From contig JACKBC010000001.1 of NCBI GenBank assembly GCA_020634755.1, positions 62,001-126,000 of the forward strand: a DNA stretch of 64,000 nt. The letters are read 5' to 3'. The DNA comes from Caldilineaceae bacterium (GTDB lineage Bacteria; Chloroflexota; Anaerolineae; Caldilineales; Caldilineaceae). Positions 17,033-26,056 of the stretch are shown one piece after another. The translations under genes and the position numbers were made by a program. Positions within the stretch are counted from its first letter, which is position 1; each line of letters starts with the position of its first letter. Under the pieces are notes generated by a model. The model ran no database searches. It had not been told where the DNA came from and saw nothing but the letters and a program-made list of their open reading frames with translations.

Positions 17033-17242
17033 GTGGAAGAGACCATAAAGTTAGATCAGTTTCTCAAACTGGCGCAGATTGTCCATTCCGGCGGCGAAGC
17101 CAAACAGTTAATTCGCGCCGGTTTTATCATGGTAAATGGCCAAGTGGAAACGCGCCGCGGACGCAAACTGCGCCCCGGCGATGTTGTTACCTTTGAAGAG
17201 GAAGAATTGATTGTTGAATCCAGCGATGACGATGAACCATAG
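17033..17242 (+). CDS. S4-domain RNA-binding protein (YbcJ-like)
   Basis: A 69-residue protein consisting of one S4 domain: IKLDQFLKLAQIVHSGGEAK, FIMVNGQVETRRGRKLRPGD and VVTFEEEELIVE. Such small S4 proteins bind structured RNA and are linked in other bacteria to ribosome assembly. The translation starts at GTG 17033 with AGGGGA upstream. It faces the DUF1385 gene on the other strand, with only 21 bp between stops, so the two are convergent and probably unrelated in regulation. Confidence 0.88.
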   Translation: MEETIKLDQFLKLAQIVHSGGEAKQLIRAGFIMVNGQVETRRGRKLRPGDVVTFEEEELIVESSDDDEP

Positions 17243-17263
17243 GCTAGGCGCCACATCGCAACT

Positions 17264-18286
17264 TTAGGCCAGAGATTCGGCGCCCGCGGTTGGTTGCACT
17301 TGCGGCTCAGCCAAACGTACAACCCCATCCGCCGCCAAAACTGGCTCCAATGCGCGAATTGCACACTCCACCATGCCATCATCGGGCTGGCGCGTGGTCA
17401 TCTTTTGCAGCAGCAAACCGGGGGCAATCAGCAAGCGCATCAGCGGATTCTTATCGTGCGCGGCGCTGAAGCGGATAATTTCATAGGCAATGCCGGCCAC
17501 AACGGGCACCAACAGCAGCCGCGAAATCAGACGCAAAATCAACGCCAACCAAAGCGGTTCCACAGCGGCAAAGGTCAGGGGCGCAAAGAGGATGATGCTC
17601 AACACCAGCACATAGAGCAGAAAGCTGGTGCCGCAACGCGTGTGCTGTACGCTGTGCTTTTGCACATTGGCCACCGTCAACGCATCGCCCGCTTCATAAG
17701 CATTGATGGTTTTGTGCTCAGCCCCGTGATAACCAAAGACGCGCCGGATGTCGGGGATAAAGCTGATGCCCCATAAGTAGAGCAGAAAGATGCCAAAGCG
17801 CAGCAGCCCCTCGGCAATGGCGTCGATCACCGGCTGATCTTGAAAATAGGCGGCAATCCAGCGGCTGGCCAACGTGGGGATGAGAAAGAAAAGCACCACG
17901 GCGAATCCCATACTGGTCGCCACCGTCGTCCACGCGACCGGACCGGAAAACTCAGCTGGCTGCGCATTTTCATCCTCTTGCGTGGCCACTTCGGCGCTCC
18001 ACATCAGCGCCCGCATGCCCAACCCCAGCGCGTCCCACAGCATGCCTAACCCACGCACAAAAGGCCATTGCCCCCAATTTTGGGTATAGATACCAGCGGT
18101 CAAGGGCTCCTCATGCAGCACAATCTCATTGTGCGGATTACGCACCGCCACCGCCATTGTCTTGCGTCCACGCATCATTACACCCTCTAACACTGCCTGG
18201 CCGCCATAATAGTGCTTTTTCAACGCATTTATTCTCCCGTAAACTCTGCCTTCGCGTCTGCCCGTAAATTCTTTTTGCTGCCTCAT
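17264..18286 (-). CDS. DUF1385 family integral membrane protein (YqhQ-like)
   Basis: A 340-residue membrane protein. The family hallmark YYGGQAVLEGVMMRG lies at about residues 26-40, then FVRGLGMLWDALGLG, several membrane helices (VATSMGFAVVLFFLIPTLA, LLRFGIFLLYLWGISFI, LLYVLVLSIILFAPLTF) and the conserved YHGAEHKTINAYE and HTRCGTSFLL motifs. The molecular function of DUF1385 is not established. The ATG at 18286 lacks a clear ribosome site. A TTG 23 codons downstream is preceded by GGGAGA and would begin LKKHYYGGQAV, close to where family members usually start. Confidence 0.88.
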   Translation of the reverse strand: MRQQKEFTGRREGRVYGRINALKKHYYGGQAVLEGVMMRGRKTMAVAVRNPHNEIVLHEEPLTAGIYTQNWGQWPFVRGLGMLWDALGLGMRALMWSAEVATQEDENAQPAEFSGPVAWTTVATSMGFAVVLFFLIPTLASRWIAAYFQDQPVIDAIAEGLLRFGIFLLYLWGISFIPDIRRVFGYHGAEHKTINAYEAGDALTVANVQKHSVQHTRCGTSFLLYVLVLSIILFAPLTFAAVEPLWLALILRLISRLLLVPVVAGIAYEIIRFSAAHDKNPLMRLLIAPGLLLQKMTTRQPDDGMVECAIRALEPVLAADGVVRLAEPQVQPTAGAESLA

Positions 18287-18555
18287 TACACCAAGTTTTT
18301 AGACAAACAGACCTCAGTATAACACCCCAGCTCCCCCCGGTCAAAGCCCACTCGTAAATAAGATTAGGGCCAGCGCGAACTGCGTAATCGCAGCGGATGA
18401 ATCCGGCAGCTCACAATGAAAAGCCGCAGCTGCGCCTACCTTTCAAACGGTTGAGACCGCTTTGCTGTGTCAGTCAGGGGCTGCCCCTTCTTTTCGCCTC
18501 TACTCCTCTCCTTGCCACCTTGCCCCTAAGCTCTGCCTGCATGTACAATATCCAC

Positions 18556-19407
18556 ATGAAAATCGCCACATATAACATCCACGGCTGGCGCACCACCGAC
18601 GGTCGCCCCAACCTGGAAATGCTCATAAACGTTCTGCAAAACATTGATGCCGACATTATTGGCCTCAATGAAGTCTTCTACCCACGCATGGTTGCAGGGG
18701 CCAATTTACCGGCCCTGGAGGCGCTGGCCCAGCGGCTCAATATGCACTTTGTCTTTGGCCCCTGTTTGCGTTGGCCCGCGCAAGATGATCTGCCCGCCGA
18801 TGCATATGGCAACGCCCTGCTCTCGCGCTGGCCCATTATTGCCAGCGCGGCTCATCACCTCACGCCCAAAGAAGAAGATCAGCAAAATCTGCTGGCAGAA
18901 AAAGAGCAGCGCGGCTTACTAGAAGCGCGCATCCTGCTGCCCAATCAGCACACGTTCACCGTCTACGTCACGCACCTGGATCACACCGGCGAAGAGGTGC
19001 GGCAAATCCAGCTGCGCGTGCTGCGCAGTTGGACCGGACGCGACCGCAATCGTCCGCACGTGGTGATGGGAGACTTTAACGCCGTTAGCCCGTGGGACTT
19101 TGCCGACCGCTCGGCAGAATATGCAGGACTGACGCGGCATGCTGCCGGCCCCGCCTTGACCACCAACAAACAAGGTCCCCAAATTATCCCCCAGATGGAA
19201 AAGACCGGCTATGTTGATTGCTTCCGGCTCTTTGGCTCGCCTGGCGCCCATTCATTTATTCCCGCCGAACAGCCCATTCGCATCGACTATATCTGGGCCA
19301 GCCAGCCTTTGGCCCAAGCCGTCAAATCCTGCCAAATCTGGATGGAGCCGCCCAATGCCGAGGCATCCGACCATCGTCCCATTGTGGCGGAAATTAATTG
19401 GGAATAG
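18556..19407 (+). CDS. Endonuclease/exonuclease/phosphatase (EEP) family hydrolase
   Basis: A 283-residue metal-dependent phosphohydrolase of the DNase I/EEP fold. Catalytic motifs in order are KIATYNIHGW (Asn), GLNEVFYPR (metal-binding Glu), YVTHLDHTGEE, VVMGDFNAVSPWD (Asp/Asn), IRIDYIWAS and the C-terminal SDHRPIVAE (Asp-His pair). It has no signal peptide and no extra domain. The substrate could be nucleic acid, a phospholipid or a sugar phosphate and is not deduced here. The ATG at 18556 begins exactly at the conserved first strand. In-frame ATGs upstream (18541, 18397) would add non-conserved residues. Confidence 0.85.
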   Translation: MKIATYNIHGWRTTDGRPNLEMLINVLQNIDADIIGLNEVFYPRMVAGANLPALEALAQRLNMHFVFGPCLRWPAQDDLPADAYGNALLSRWPIIASAAHHLTPKEEDQQNLLAEKEQRGLLEARILLPNQHTFTVYVTHLDHTGEEVRQIQLRVLRSWTGRDRNRPHVVMGDFNAVSPWDFADRSAEYAGLTRHAAGPALTTNKQGPQIIPQMEKTGYVDCFRLFGSPGAHSFIPAEQPIRIDYIWASQPLAQAVKSCQIWMEPPNAEASDHRPIVAEINWE

Positions 19408-19468
19408 GGCGTCAGGGAGCAGGCAAGGGATCCGCGCATGACCCCATCCCTATTCCCTACTGCCTACT
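19408..19468. repeat. Heptamer (STRR-like) inverted array 1
   Basis: GGGAATAGGGCGTCAGGGAG is answered by CCCTATTCCCTACTGCCTAC, a run of about 7-nt units (CCCTATT, CCCTACT, GCCTACT). The arms are roughly inverted repeats. A MITE begins at its right edge. Confidence 0.6.
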
Positions 19469-19588
19469 CAATGTCATTTAGGTAAGGCCGCTTCCAGTGC
19501 GACGCACGGTATGCCACGCGCATGCGAGGACCAAAATGGCGGATCCCGTGCGACGCACGTTTCGCTCACTTCTAACTGAATGACATTG
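19469..19588. mobile_element. 120-bp MITE inserted in a heptamer array, copy 1
   Basis: Ends CAATGTCATTTAG and TGAATGACATTG are inverted repeats flanked by ACT on both sides. It contains two inner GTGCGACGCAC motifs. A second copy lies at 25366-25478 in the same type of array. Its right end is 15 bp before the rarA ATG, so it forms the 5' untranslated region of that gene. Confidence 0.75.
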
Positions 19589-19603
19589 ACTCTCTACTCG
19601 CCC

Positions 19604-21895
19604 ATGAATCTCTTTGAGCAAGCCCAAAAGGATAGACAAGAGAAAGAGTCGCCGCTGGCGGCGCGCATGCGGCCGCGCACGCTAGATGAGTACATTGGAC
19701 AGGAGCATATTGTGGGGCCAGGGCGGCTGCTGCGCCGCGCCATCCAGGCCGACCAACTGGGCAGCATTATTCTGTATGGTCCGCCCGGCACCGGCAAAAC
19801 CACGCTGGCCAAAGTCATCTCCAACAGCACCAACTCGCACTTTATTACGCTCAATGCCGTGCTTTCCGGCGTCAAGGACATTCGCGAAGCCGTGGCCGAC
19901 GCCCAGGAACGCGCCAATCTCTACGCCCAGCGCACCACGCTCTTTATTGACGAAGTGCACCGCTTCAACAAAGCGCAGCAAGACGCGCTGCTGCCCTGGG
20001 TGGAAAATGGCACCGTGATTTTTATTGGCGCCACCACCGAGAATCCCTATTTCGAGGTGAACAAAGCGCTGGTTTCGCGCAGCCGCATCTTTCAGCTTTT
20101 GCCGCTGCAGCCGGACCACATCCGCAAAATCATCCTGCAAGCGCTGCACAACTCGGAGCGCGGCTATGGTAAGCTCCACATTGAAATCGACGATGACGCC
20201 CTGGACCATCTGGTCAATGTGGCCAATGGCGACGCCCGCGCCGCGCTCAACGCTCTGGAGCTGGCCGTTGAAACCACCGGACCGCCAGCTAGCCAATCAG
20301 CCAGTCAGCCGGTCAGCCAATCTCCCATCCACATTACGCTGGAAATTGCCGAAGAATCGATCCAGCAGCGCGCCGTGCTGTATGACAAAGAAGGTGACTA
20401 TCACTTTGACACCATCAGCGCCTTTATCAAGAGTCTGCGCGGCAGCGACCCAGATGCCGCGCTTTACTGGATGGCCAAAATGGTCTATGCTGGTGAGAGT
20501 CCACGCTTTATCTTCCGGCGCATGATCATCTTTGCCGGCGAGGACATTGGCATGGCCGACCCCAACGCCATTTCTGTTGCAATGGCTTGCGCACAGGCAT
20601 TTGAGTACGTCGGACTGCCGGAAGGGCGCTTTCATTTGGCCGAAGCCGCGATTTACCTGGCCACGGCCCCCAAATCCAATAGCGCGTTTGCCTTTTTTGA
20701 TGCCCTTACCCACGTGAAAGAAGAGGCAGACAGCGGCGTACCCAATCATCTACGCGACGCCAATCGGGACAAAGAGGGCTTTGGCCACGGCGAGGGTTAC
20801 CTCTACCCCCATGCCTATCGCGACCATTGGGTAGCGCAGCAATATCTGCCCACATCGCTGCAGGGCAAGCTCTTTTATCAGCCATCGGACCAGGGCTACG
20901 AAGCCCGCATTCGCCACGAAGTGGCGCGCAAACGGGAAGCGCAGCTGGCCGCCATGCTGGCCCAGGAAGTCGATTCTCCCGGCCATGATGCAGCAGGAGT
21001 GGGCATTGAAGTTTTCACCTTTTCACCCGACGACCCGGCCCGCGAACGCTGGCTACAGCGCACGGTTTCCAATGCCGGGGCGCATCTGGGTCAACTGCGC
21101 GATCGCGTGCTGGACAACGCGCGTCTGAGCCGTCACAGCCTGGTGCTGGACCTCAAAGCCGGCAGCGGTTTGCTCACCTGGGAAGCAGTGCGACGCACGC
21201 CAGAAGGCGGCGTCTATGCCCTGGCCCATTCCAGCCGCGATGCCGAGGCGCTGCGCCAGATGGCCGCCCAACTCAACGAGCTGGAGCGCCCTTTTGTGGT
21301 GGAAGGCACAGCCGCTCAGCTGCCGGAGCTATACACGCGCTCAGCTGACAATTTGCCCCAATTGCCGCAACAGTTTGATGCGCTGGTGGGCCACAACGCG
21401 CTCTTGGAACAGCCGGCCAAAGCAGCATTTATAGGCATGTTGCGCGCGCATCTGCTGCCCGCCGGTCGCCTGAGTTTGGCCGAGCGTATTGCCAAGCAGA
21501 ATCAGCGCCTCTACAATCTGGTGGAGCTGGCCGAACTTGACGCCGATTTGTGCAGCCGTCTTCAGCAGGCCGAAGAAGCGATTTATGCTGACGACGACGA
21601 TCCGTTAGTCAACTGGGATGCGCCGACGCTAATCGCCGCACTGGAAAAAGAGGGAATGACCGTCACGCATCAAATTGAAAATGACGCTCAGCAAGTGCAG
21701 ATCACCGAAGCGCTGCTGGCGCGCTGGTTTGCACCCAAAGGAGCGGCAAAACCAAGCTATGCCCAGCATCTCTCGGCCTACCTGTCACCCGCCGAAATTG
21801 ACCAAGTGGCCACCCTGTTTAAGCGCCAGCTTTTGAACAAAACAATCGAGTGGAAAGCGCAGACGCTCTATTTGCAAGTGGAAAACTTAAGGTAA
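19604..21895 (+). CDS. rarA: RarA/MgsA recombination ATPase fused to a methyltransferase-like domain
   Basis: A 763-residue protein. Residues 1-~455 are the replication-associated recombination ATPase RarA: RMRPRTLDEYIGQEHI, Walker A GPPGTGKTT, Walker B LFIDEVHRFNKAQQD, FIGATTENPYFEV, and the C-terminal tetramerisation region with ANRDKEGFGHGEGYLYPHA. The family usually ends near 420-450. Here ~300 more residues follow, starting with HSLVLDLKAGSGLLTWEAVRR, which looks like a degenerate Rossmann methyltransferase motif I. They continue with FDALVGHNALLEQPAKAAF and LLPAGRLSLAE. A Ser/Gln-rich insert (SQSASQPVSQS) sits in the ATPase and is encoded by an imperfect short tandem repeat. The ATG at 19604 matches family N-termini. 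Confidence 0.9.
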   Translation: MNLFEQAQKDRQEKESPLAARMRPRTLDEYIGQEHIVGPGRLLRRAIQADQLGSIILYGPPGTGKTTLAKVISNSTNSHFITLNAVLSGVKDIREAVADAQERANLYAQRTTLFIDEVHRFNKAQQDALLPWVENGTVIFIGATTENPYFEVNKALVSRSRIFQLLPLQPDHIRKIILQALHNSERGYGKLHIEIDDDALDHLVNVANGDARAALNALELAVETTGPPASQSASQPVSQSPIHITLEIAEESIQQRAVLYDKEGDYHFDTISAFIKSLRGSDPDAALYWMAKMVYAGESPRFIFRRMIIFAGEDIGMADPNAISVAMACAQAFEYVGLPEGRFHLAEAAIYLATAPKSNSAFAFFDALTHVKEEADSGVPNHLRDANRDKEGFGHGEGYLYPHAYRDHWVAQQYLPTSLQGKLFYQPSDQGYEARIRHEVARKREAQLAAMLAQEVDSPGHDAAGVGIEVFTFSPDDPARERWLQRTVSNAGAHLGQLRDRVLDNARLSRHSLVLDLKAGSGLLTWEAVRRTPEGGVYALAHSSRDAEALRQMAAQLNELERPFVVEGTAAQLPELYTRSADNLPQLPQQFDALVGHNALLEQPAKAAFIGMLRAHLLPAGRLSLAERIAKQNQRLYNLVELAELDADLCSRLQQAEEAIYADDDDPLVNWDAPTLIAALEKEGMTVTHQIENDAQQVQITEALLARWFAPKGAAKPSYAQHLSAYLSPAEIDQVATLFKRQLLNKTIEWKAQTLYLQVENLR

Positions 21896-21960
21896 AGAGG
21901 TGAAAGGCGGGAATTGGTGAATATGCCCTTTTCACCCTTTCACCTCTTCACCCTTTCATT
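21896..21960. repeat. Short-repeat inverted array 2
   Basis: AGAGGTGAAAGG is answered by CCTTTCACCTCTTCACCCTT. The pyrimidine arm is built of 7-8-nt units of the form TTCACCC. It fills the gap between rarA and the LLM oxidoreductase gene. Confidence 0.6.
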
Positions 21961-21975
21961 CTCTAACGAGGAACT

Positions 21976-22968
21976 ATGGCCCAAATCTCAATCGCCTTCC
22001 AAACCGATAAACCGCTCACCGCATATGGTCCGCTGGCGGCGCAGGTAGAAAGCTATGGCTTTGACGCGGTGACCGTTTACAACGATCTGCTCTACCAGCC
22101 AGCCTGGCTGCCGCTGTGGGAGATGGCGCGGGCCACGCACTCGGTTCGGGTGGGCGTAGCGGCGGTCAATCCGTTTACGTGCCATCCAGTCAACATTGCC
22201 GGCCACACTGCGCTCATCAATGACGCCGCCGGGGGCCGCATGTACCTGGGGCTGGCGCGCGGCGGCTGGCTGGACTTCTTGGGCCTCTATCCCCAGCGCA
22301 CGGTGACGGCGCTACGCGAGGCCTTTGAATGCGTACAGCATCTCTTGCAACAATCGGATGAACCCTATAACGGCGCCATCTTTCAGACGGCCGGCGGGGA
22401 TGCGTTGCGCTGGCCCATTGCGCATCCCCAGGTTTCTATGCTGCTGGGCAGCTGGGGTGCGCAGACGATCCAGGCCTGCGCCCCTTACATTGACGAGATC
22501 AAAATTGGCGGTTCGGCCAACCCAGCGGTGATTCCCCATATGCGCCAATTGGTGGATGCCGCCGCCGTCAAAGCAGGGCGCCAGCCCCATGACATTGGCA
22601 TTGTTGTGGGCGCAGTCTGCGTGGTGGATGACGATGGCCCAGCCGCCCGCGAGTATGTGCGGCGTGAGGTGGCGCTCTATCTGCCGGTGGTGGCCGAACT
22701 GGATCCAACCGTTGCGATCGACCCAACCTTGCTGGCGCAGCTGAAACAGGCCGCGGCACGCTTTGATTATGATGCGGCGGCCAGCTTGATCTCTGACGAA
22801 CTGCTCACCCGCTTTGCCTTTGCCGGCACACCGGATGAAGTGGCCGCGCAGGCCCAGGCGTTAATGGCCGCGGGCGCCACGCGCCTGGAGTTTGGCACAC
22901 CACACGGGCGCACCACTGCTGACGGCTTGCGGCTCCTGGGTGAAAGGGTTTTGCCGCAGCTCAAATAG
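21976..22968 (+). CDS. LLM-class flavin-dependent oxidoreductase
   Basis: A 330-residue (beta/alpha)8 enzyme of the bacterial luciferase-like superfamily. Members use F420 or FMN, commonly as methylene-tetrahydromethanopterin reductase-like enzymes. Visible features are GPLAAQVESYGFDAVTVYND, the conserved THSVRVGVAAVNPFTCHPVNIA and YLGLARGGWLDFLG (substrate and cofactor strands), LLGSWGAQTI, IKIGGSANP, and the closing FAGTPDEVAAQAQALMAAG then EFGTPHGR. F420 use is likely from the closeness to the Mer-like group but is inference. GAGGAAC lies before the ATG. It is 80 bp after rarA on the same strand. Confidence 0.88.
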   Translation: MAQISIAFQTDKPLTAYGPLAAQVESYGFDAVTVYNDLLYQPAWLPLWEMARATHSVRVGVAAVNPFTCHPVNIAGHTALINDAAGGRMYLGLARGGWLDFLGLYPQRTVTALREAFECVQHLLQQSDEPYNGAIFQTAGGDALRWPIAHPQVSMLLGSWGAQTIQACAPYIDEIKIGGSANPAVIPHMRQLVDAAAVKAGRQPHDIGIVVGAVCVVDDDGPAAREYVRREVALYLPVVAELDPTVAIDPTLLAQLKQAAARFDYDAAASLISDELLTRFAFAGTPDEVAAQAQALMAAGATRLEFGTPHGRTTADGLRLLGERVLPQLK

Positions 22969-23159
22969 CGCGGTCGTATATGCTAGTTTGCACCCAGGCA
23001 TGGCCAATCCTTGAGTAAGCAAACAAGCCACTGGGCGAAATACCGACTGCGGCAACGTGGGTTTGCCCGAGAAAATCGTTAGCCGATTGGTTGCCAAATG
23101 TCAGGCAAAGCCATCAAATATGTGCAACAATAAGTAGCAGATATCGTATTGTATATGTA

Positions 23160-23246
23160 TAGCCCATCGCAACGGCATGAGATAAGGCTGGATTCCGGAA
23201 TCGAGACCGCAGCCTGTATCGCCAACACCGTTGCGGTTTACTGATT
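23160..23246 (-). repeat. CAGTA/TACTG family palindromic repeat, copy 5
   Basis: The right end, AACACCGTTGCGGTTTACTGAT, matches the family, and the left end is CCATCGCAACGGC. The element ends 29 bp before the DUF2207 ATG. Confidence 0.72.
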
Positions 23247-23275
23247 ATGAAGTTGTTAAGTTTGCTGGAGGAAAT

Positions 23276-25276
23276 ATGCAGACTTCTATGCGCTGGCGCG
23301 CACTGTTCTTTGTTTCAATTCTATCCGCTGTACTCTTATTTTCGCACTCTTTGGCGGCCTATGCTCAGGATAAAACGCTGGTATGGGATCGCTTTGATGT
23401 TGATATTAGCGTCAATACGGATGGCACCTTTGATGTGGCCGAACACCAGACGATTCGCTTTATCAACGGCTCCTTTTCCAAGGGCTACCGCGACATCCCC
23501 AAAAGCAACTTTAGCTATCTAGATGAGTGGGGTTTGGTGGACAGCAGCGGCAATGTGTATGAACAGAATAGCAGCGGCGATCCCTATACCTTCTCAATTG
23601 ATGACCAGGGCAGTCGCTATGTGATCAATTGGTATTTCCCCCCCACCGCCAATAGCACGGAAACCTACACGTTGTCCTATCGCGTTCACGATGGCCTGCG
23701 TTATTATGAGGCAGGCGATCAGGTCTGGTGGAAAGCTATCTATAGCGACCGTCCCTTTCCTGTCTTGGCGGCGCGCGTGCGCGTGGAAGCCCCGGCCGGC
23801 GCCGAAGTTCAACAGTGGTCCGCGTACATTAACAGCGTAAATGCCCGCGATCAGGCAGTCGCCGAACCAGTCAACGGGAATTCCGCCGTTGTGTTCGACT
23901 TGCAACAGCAACTGGATAGCGGCGAGGATTTTGAGGTGCGCGTGCAATTTACGGCCGGCATCGCCGCGGGCGAGGTCCAATATTGGCAGCAGCGGGCGGA
24001 CGCTGCCGCAGCGCAACAGGAGGCCGAGTTGGCCTATCAAGCCCGCTGGCAACCCATTGCGCTGTTGGGTTTGGGCGCGGTGGGGTTGCTCTTTCTGCTG
24101 GGCGGACCAGCGTCCCTTTACGCACTCTGGTATAATTTTGGACGTGACAAACCAGTGGAAATGGTGGCCGATTATCTGCCCGAGCCGCCCGATGAACTGC
24201 CGCCCGGCGTCGTGGGCGCGCTGCTGGATGAAACGGTCGACATGGAAGATATTATTGCTACGCTGGTCGATCTGGCGCGGCGCAAAGCCATTAGCATTAC
24301 CGAAGAAAAGACCGAAAACTGGCTAAGTCGTTCTACCGATTTTATCTACAGACGCGAGCGGGACGACGTACAGTTAAATAGCTACGAAAAGAAGTTGTTA
24401 ACGTCCGTCTTTGGCAACAAAGATGAAGTGCATCTTTCCGATCTCAAAAACCGGTTTTACCAAAAGCTGCCGGATATCAAAGAGAGCATGTATGATGCGC
24501 TGATGGATGCCAACCTTTTTGTGCGCAAGCCCGATCGGGTACGCACCCAATATACCATACTGGGCGTGCTGGCTCTGATCCTCTCAGCCTTCTTTGGCTT
24601 TATGTTGCTGCTTATTTTTGGCGAGCTCACCGGAGCCGCGGTGCTGCCCGGCATCGGGCTGGTGGCCACCTCGCTGGGTTTGCTGATCATGGCGCGCCAC
24701 ATGCCGCGCAAAACCGATGAAGGCGCCGAGACCGCGGCCAAATGGCGGGCGTTTCGCACCTATTTGAACAACATCGATCACTATTCGGATGTAGAATCGC
24801 AAAAGGAGATTTGGGATCGGTGGTTGCCCTATGCCATTGCATTTGGTATCGATCGACAATATATGCGAGCCTTTGAAGCGGTAAATGCACCGGCGCCGGG
24901 CTGGTATTTTCCCTCGCCCGAAGTGTATGGACCCTATCGCCGCGGTTACTATGACCGCCCATGGATAGGACCGCGCACCGGTTCAGGGCGCGAAGCAAGC
25001 GGCGGCGGCCCCATTTTTAAAGGAGACAGCCCTGGCGGTGGCCTCAGCGACATGAGCCGCGGTCTGGGTACATCGCTGGCCGGCATGAGCCTCGGGCTCA
25101 GCACCATGCTGAACAGCGCCAGCAGCACAATGGTCAGCCGACCGGCGCAAAGTTCGTCCGGCAGTGGCTGGAGCGGCGGCAGCAACAGCGGCGGTTGGAG
25201 CGGCGGCGGTGGCTTCTCTGGCGGCGGCAGCTTTGGCGGCGGCGGTGGTGGCGGCGGCGGCGGTGGCTTTAGCTGA
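23276..25276 (+). CDS. DUF2207-domain membrane protein with Gly-rich tail
   Basis: A 666-residue surface protein. A signal peptide (RALFFVSILSAVLLF, ending AYAQ) is followed by the extracytoplasmic DUF2207 domain, with VDISVNTDGTFDVAEHQTI and FSKGYRDIPKSN. One membrane helix lies near residue 265, then a cytosolic segment with PDELPPGVVGALLDE and DIIATLVDLARRKAI. A hydrophobic hairpin near residues 420-470 and EIWDRWLPYAIAFGID follow, and the tail is almost pure Gly/Ser. This is the standard family layout; its biochemical role is unknown. The ATG at 23276 is chosen over upstream codons because GGAGG lies 4 bp before it. It heads a run of four plus-strand genes. Confidence 0.9.
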   Translation: MQTSMRWRALFFVSILSAVLLFSHSLAAYAQDKTLVWDRFDVDISVNTDGTFDVAEHQTIRFINGSFSKGYRDIPKSNFSYLDEWGLVDSSGNVYEQNSSGDPYTFSIDDQGSRYVINWYFPPTANSTETYTLSYRVHDGLRYYEAGDQVWWKAIYSDRPFPVLAARVRVEAPAGAEVQQWSAYINSVNARDQAVAEPVNGNSAVVFDLQQQLDSGEDFEVRVQFTAGIAAGEVQYWQQRADAAAAQQEAELAYQARWQPIALLGLGAVGLLFLLGGPASLYALWYNFGRDKPVEMVADYLPEPPDELPPGVVGALLDETVDMEDIIATLVDLARRKAISITEEKTENWLSRSTDFIYRRERDDVQLNSYEKKLLTSVFGNKDEVHLSDLKNRFYQKLPDIKESMYDALMDANLFVRKPDRVRTQYTILGVLALILSAFFGFMLLLIFGELTGAAVLPGIGLVATSLGLLIMARHMPRKTDEGAETAAKWRAFRTYLNNIDHYSDVESQKEIWDRWLPYAIAFGIDRQYMRAFEAVNAPAPGWYFPSPEVYGPYRRGYYDRPWIGPRTGSGREASGGGPIFKGDSPGGGLSDMSRGLGTSLAGMSLGLSTMLNSASSTMVSRPAQSSSGSGWSGGSNSGGWSGGGGFSGGGSFGGGGGGGGGGGFS

Positions 25277-25365
25277 TGAAGAAGGGGTAGGGAGTAAGAA
25301 GTAGGGATTAGGCAAGGTTCTGTCGTGACAGGCCCCTACCTACTCCTTACTTCCTACTTCCTACT
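25277..25365. repeat. Heptamer (STRR-like) inverted array 3
   Basis: GGGGTAGGGAGTAAGAAGTA is answered by CCCCTACCTACTCCTTACTT and more CCTACTT units of 7 nt. The array resumes after the MITE at 25479 (TTCCTACTCCCTACTCCCTC). Confidence 0.65.
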
Positions 25366-25478
25366 CAATGTCATTTAGTTAAGGCCACTTCAAATGCGAC
25401 GCACGGTGTGCCATTCGAATGCTAGGACCAAAATGGTTGACACCGTGCGACGCACTTTTCGCTAACTTAATGACATTG
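25366..25478. mobile_element. 113-bp MITE inserted in a heptamer array, copy 2
   Basis: Ends CAATGTCATTTAGTTA and TAACTTAATGACATTG are inverted repeats (one mismatch) flanked by ACT on each side. Inner motifs TGCGACGCACGGTG and CACCGTGCGACGCA also pair. It matches the copy at 19469-19588 along its length. Confidence 0.78.
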
Positions 25479-25519
25479 ACTTCCTACTCCCTACTCCCTC
25501 AAAAAGAAAGAGAGCATAC

Positions 25520-26056
25520 ATGATTGGTGGCGGCAGAATTATTGGCATTGGCTTGATGGTCGTGAGCGCGGTGCTGCTGGTTGGCTTTGTTGTGTGGGGC
25601 AGCACCGAAGGAACGTTGACGGACGGTGGCTTTGCGCTGGGTACGCTGTTGGCATTGATGGTGCTGGCGCCCATTTTTGGCATTGGCTTCTATCTGTTGC
25701 GCCGGGGCGGTGAGGAAGAGCGTCAATTTGCCGTTGTGAAGCAGGAAAAGAAGCTGCTCAACATGGTGCTGACCCAGGGCAAAGTGACCATTCCCGAACT
25801 GGTGGCCGAACTAAGCGAGCCCCGTGAAGATATTGAAGAGATGATCCGCGATCTGGTGGGCAAACAGCTTTTTAGCGGCGCCATTAACTGGGACAAAGGG
25901 ATTCTCTACAGCGTAGAGAGCCAAGCACTGACCGAACAGAGCACCTGCCCCAATTGCGGCGGCAAGCTTGAATTTGCCGGAAAAGGGCTGATTGTGTGCC
26001 CCTATTGCGGCAGCGAGGTCTTTTTGACCAAACGGGCGGCCGCGGCAACGGTATAA
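25520..26056 (+). CDS. Membrane protein with winged-helix-like segment and C-terminal zinc ribbon
   Basis: A 178-residue protein of unrecognised family. Two N-terminal hydrophobic segments (about residues 5-25 and 37-58) are followed by the basic RRGGEEER. Next comes a segment whose pattern, LLNMVLTQGKVTIPELVAEL then IEEMIRDLVGKQLFSG, resembles a winged helix of the MarR/PCI type. The last ~40 residues carry CPNCGG and CPYCGS, a four-cysteine zinc ribbon. It lies between the DUF2207 and the helical gene on the same strand. The combination suggests a membrane-tethered regulator or chaperone adaptor, but this is inference. Confidence 0.8.
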   Translation: MIGGGRIIGIGLMVVSAVLLVGFVVWGSTEGTLTDGGFALGTLLALMVLAPIFGIGFYLLRRGGEEERQFAVVKQEKKLLNMVLTQGKVTIPELVAELSEPREDIEEMIRDLVGKQLFSGAINWDKGILYSVESQALTEQSTCPNCGGKLEFAGKGLIVCPYCGSEVFLTKRAAAATV

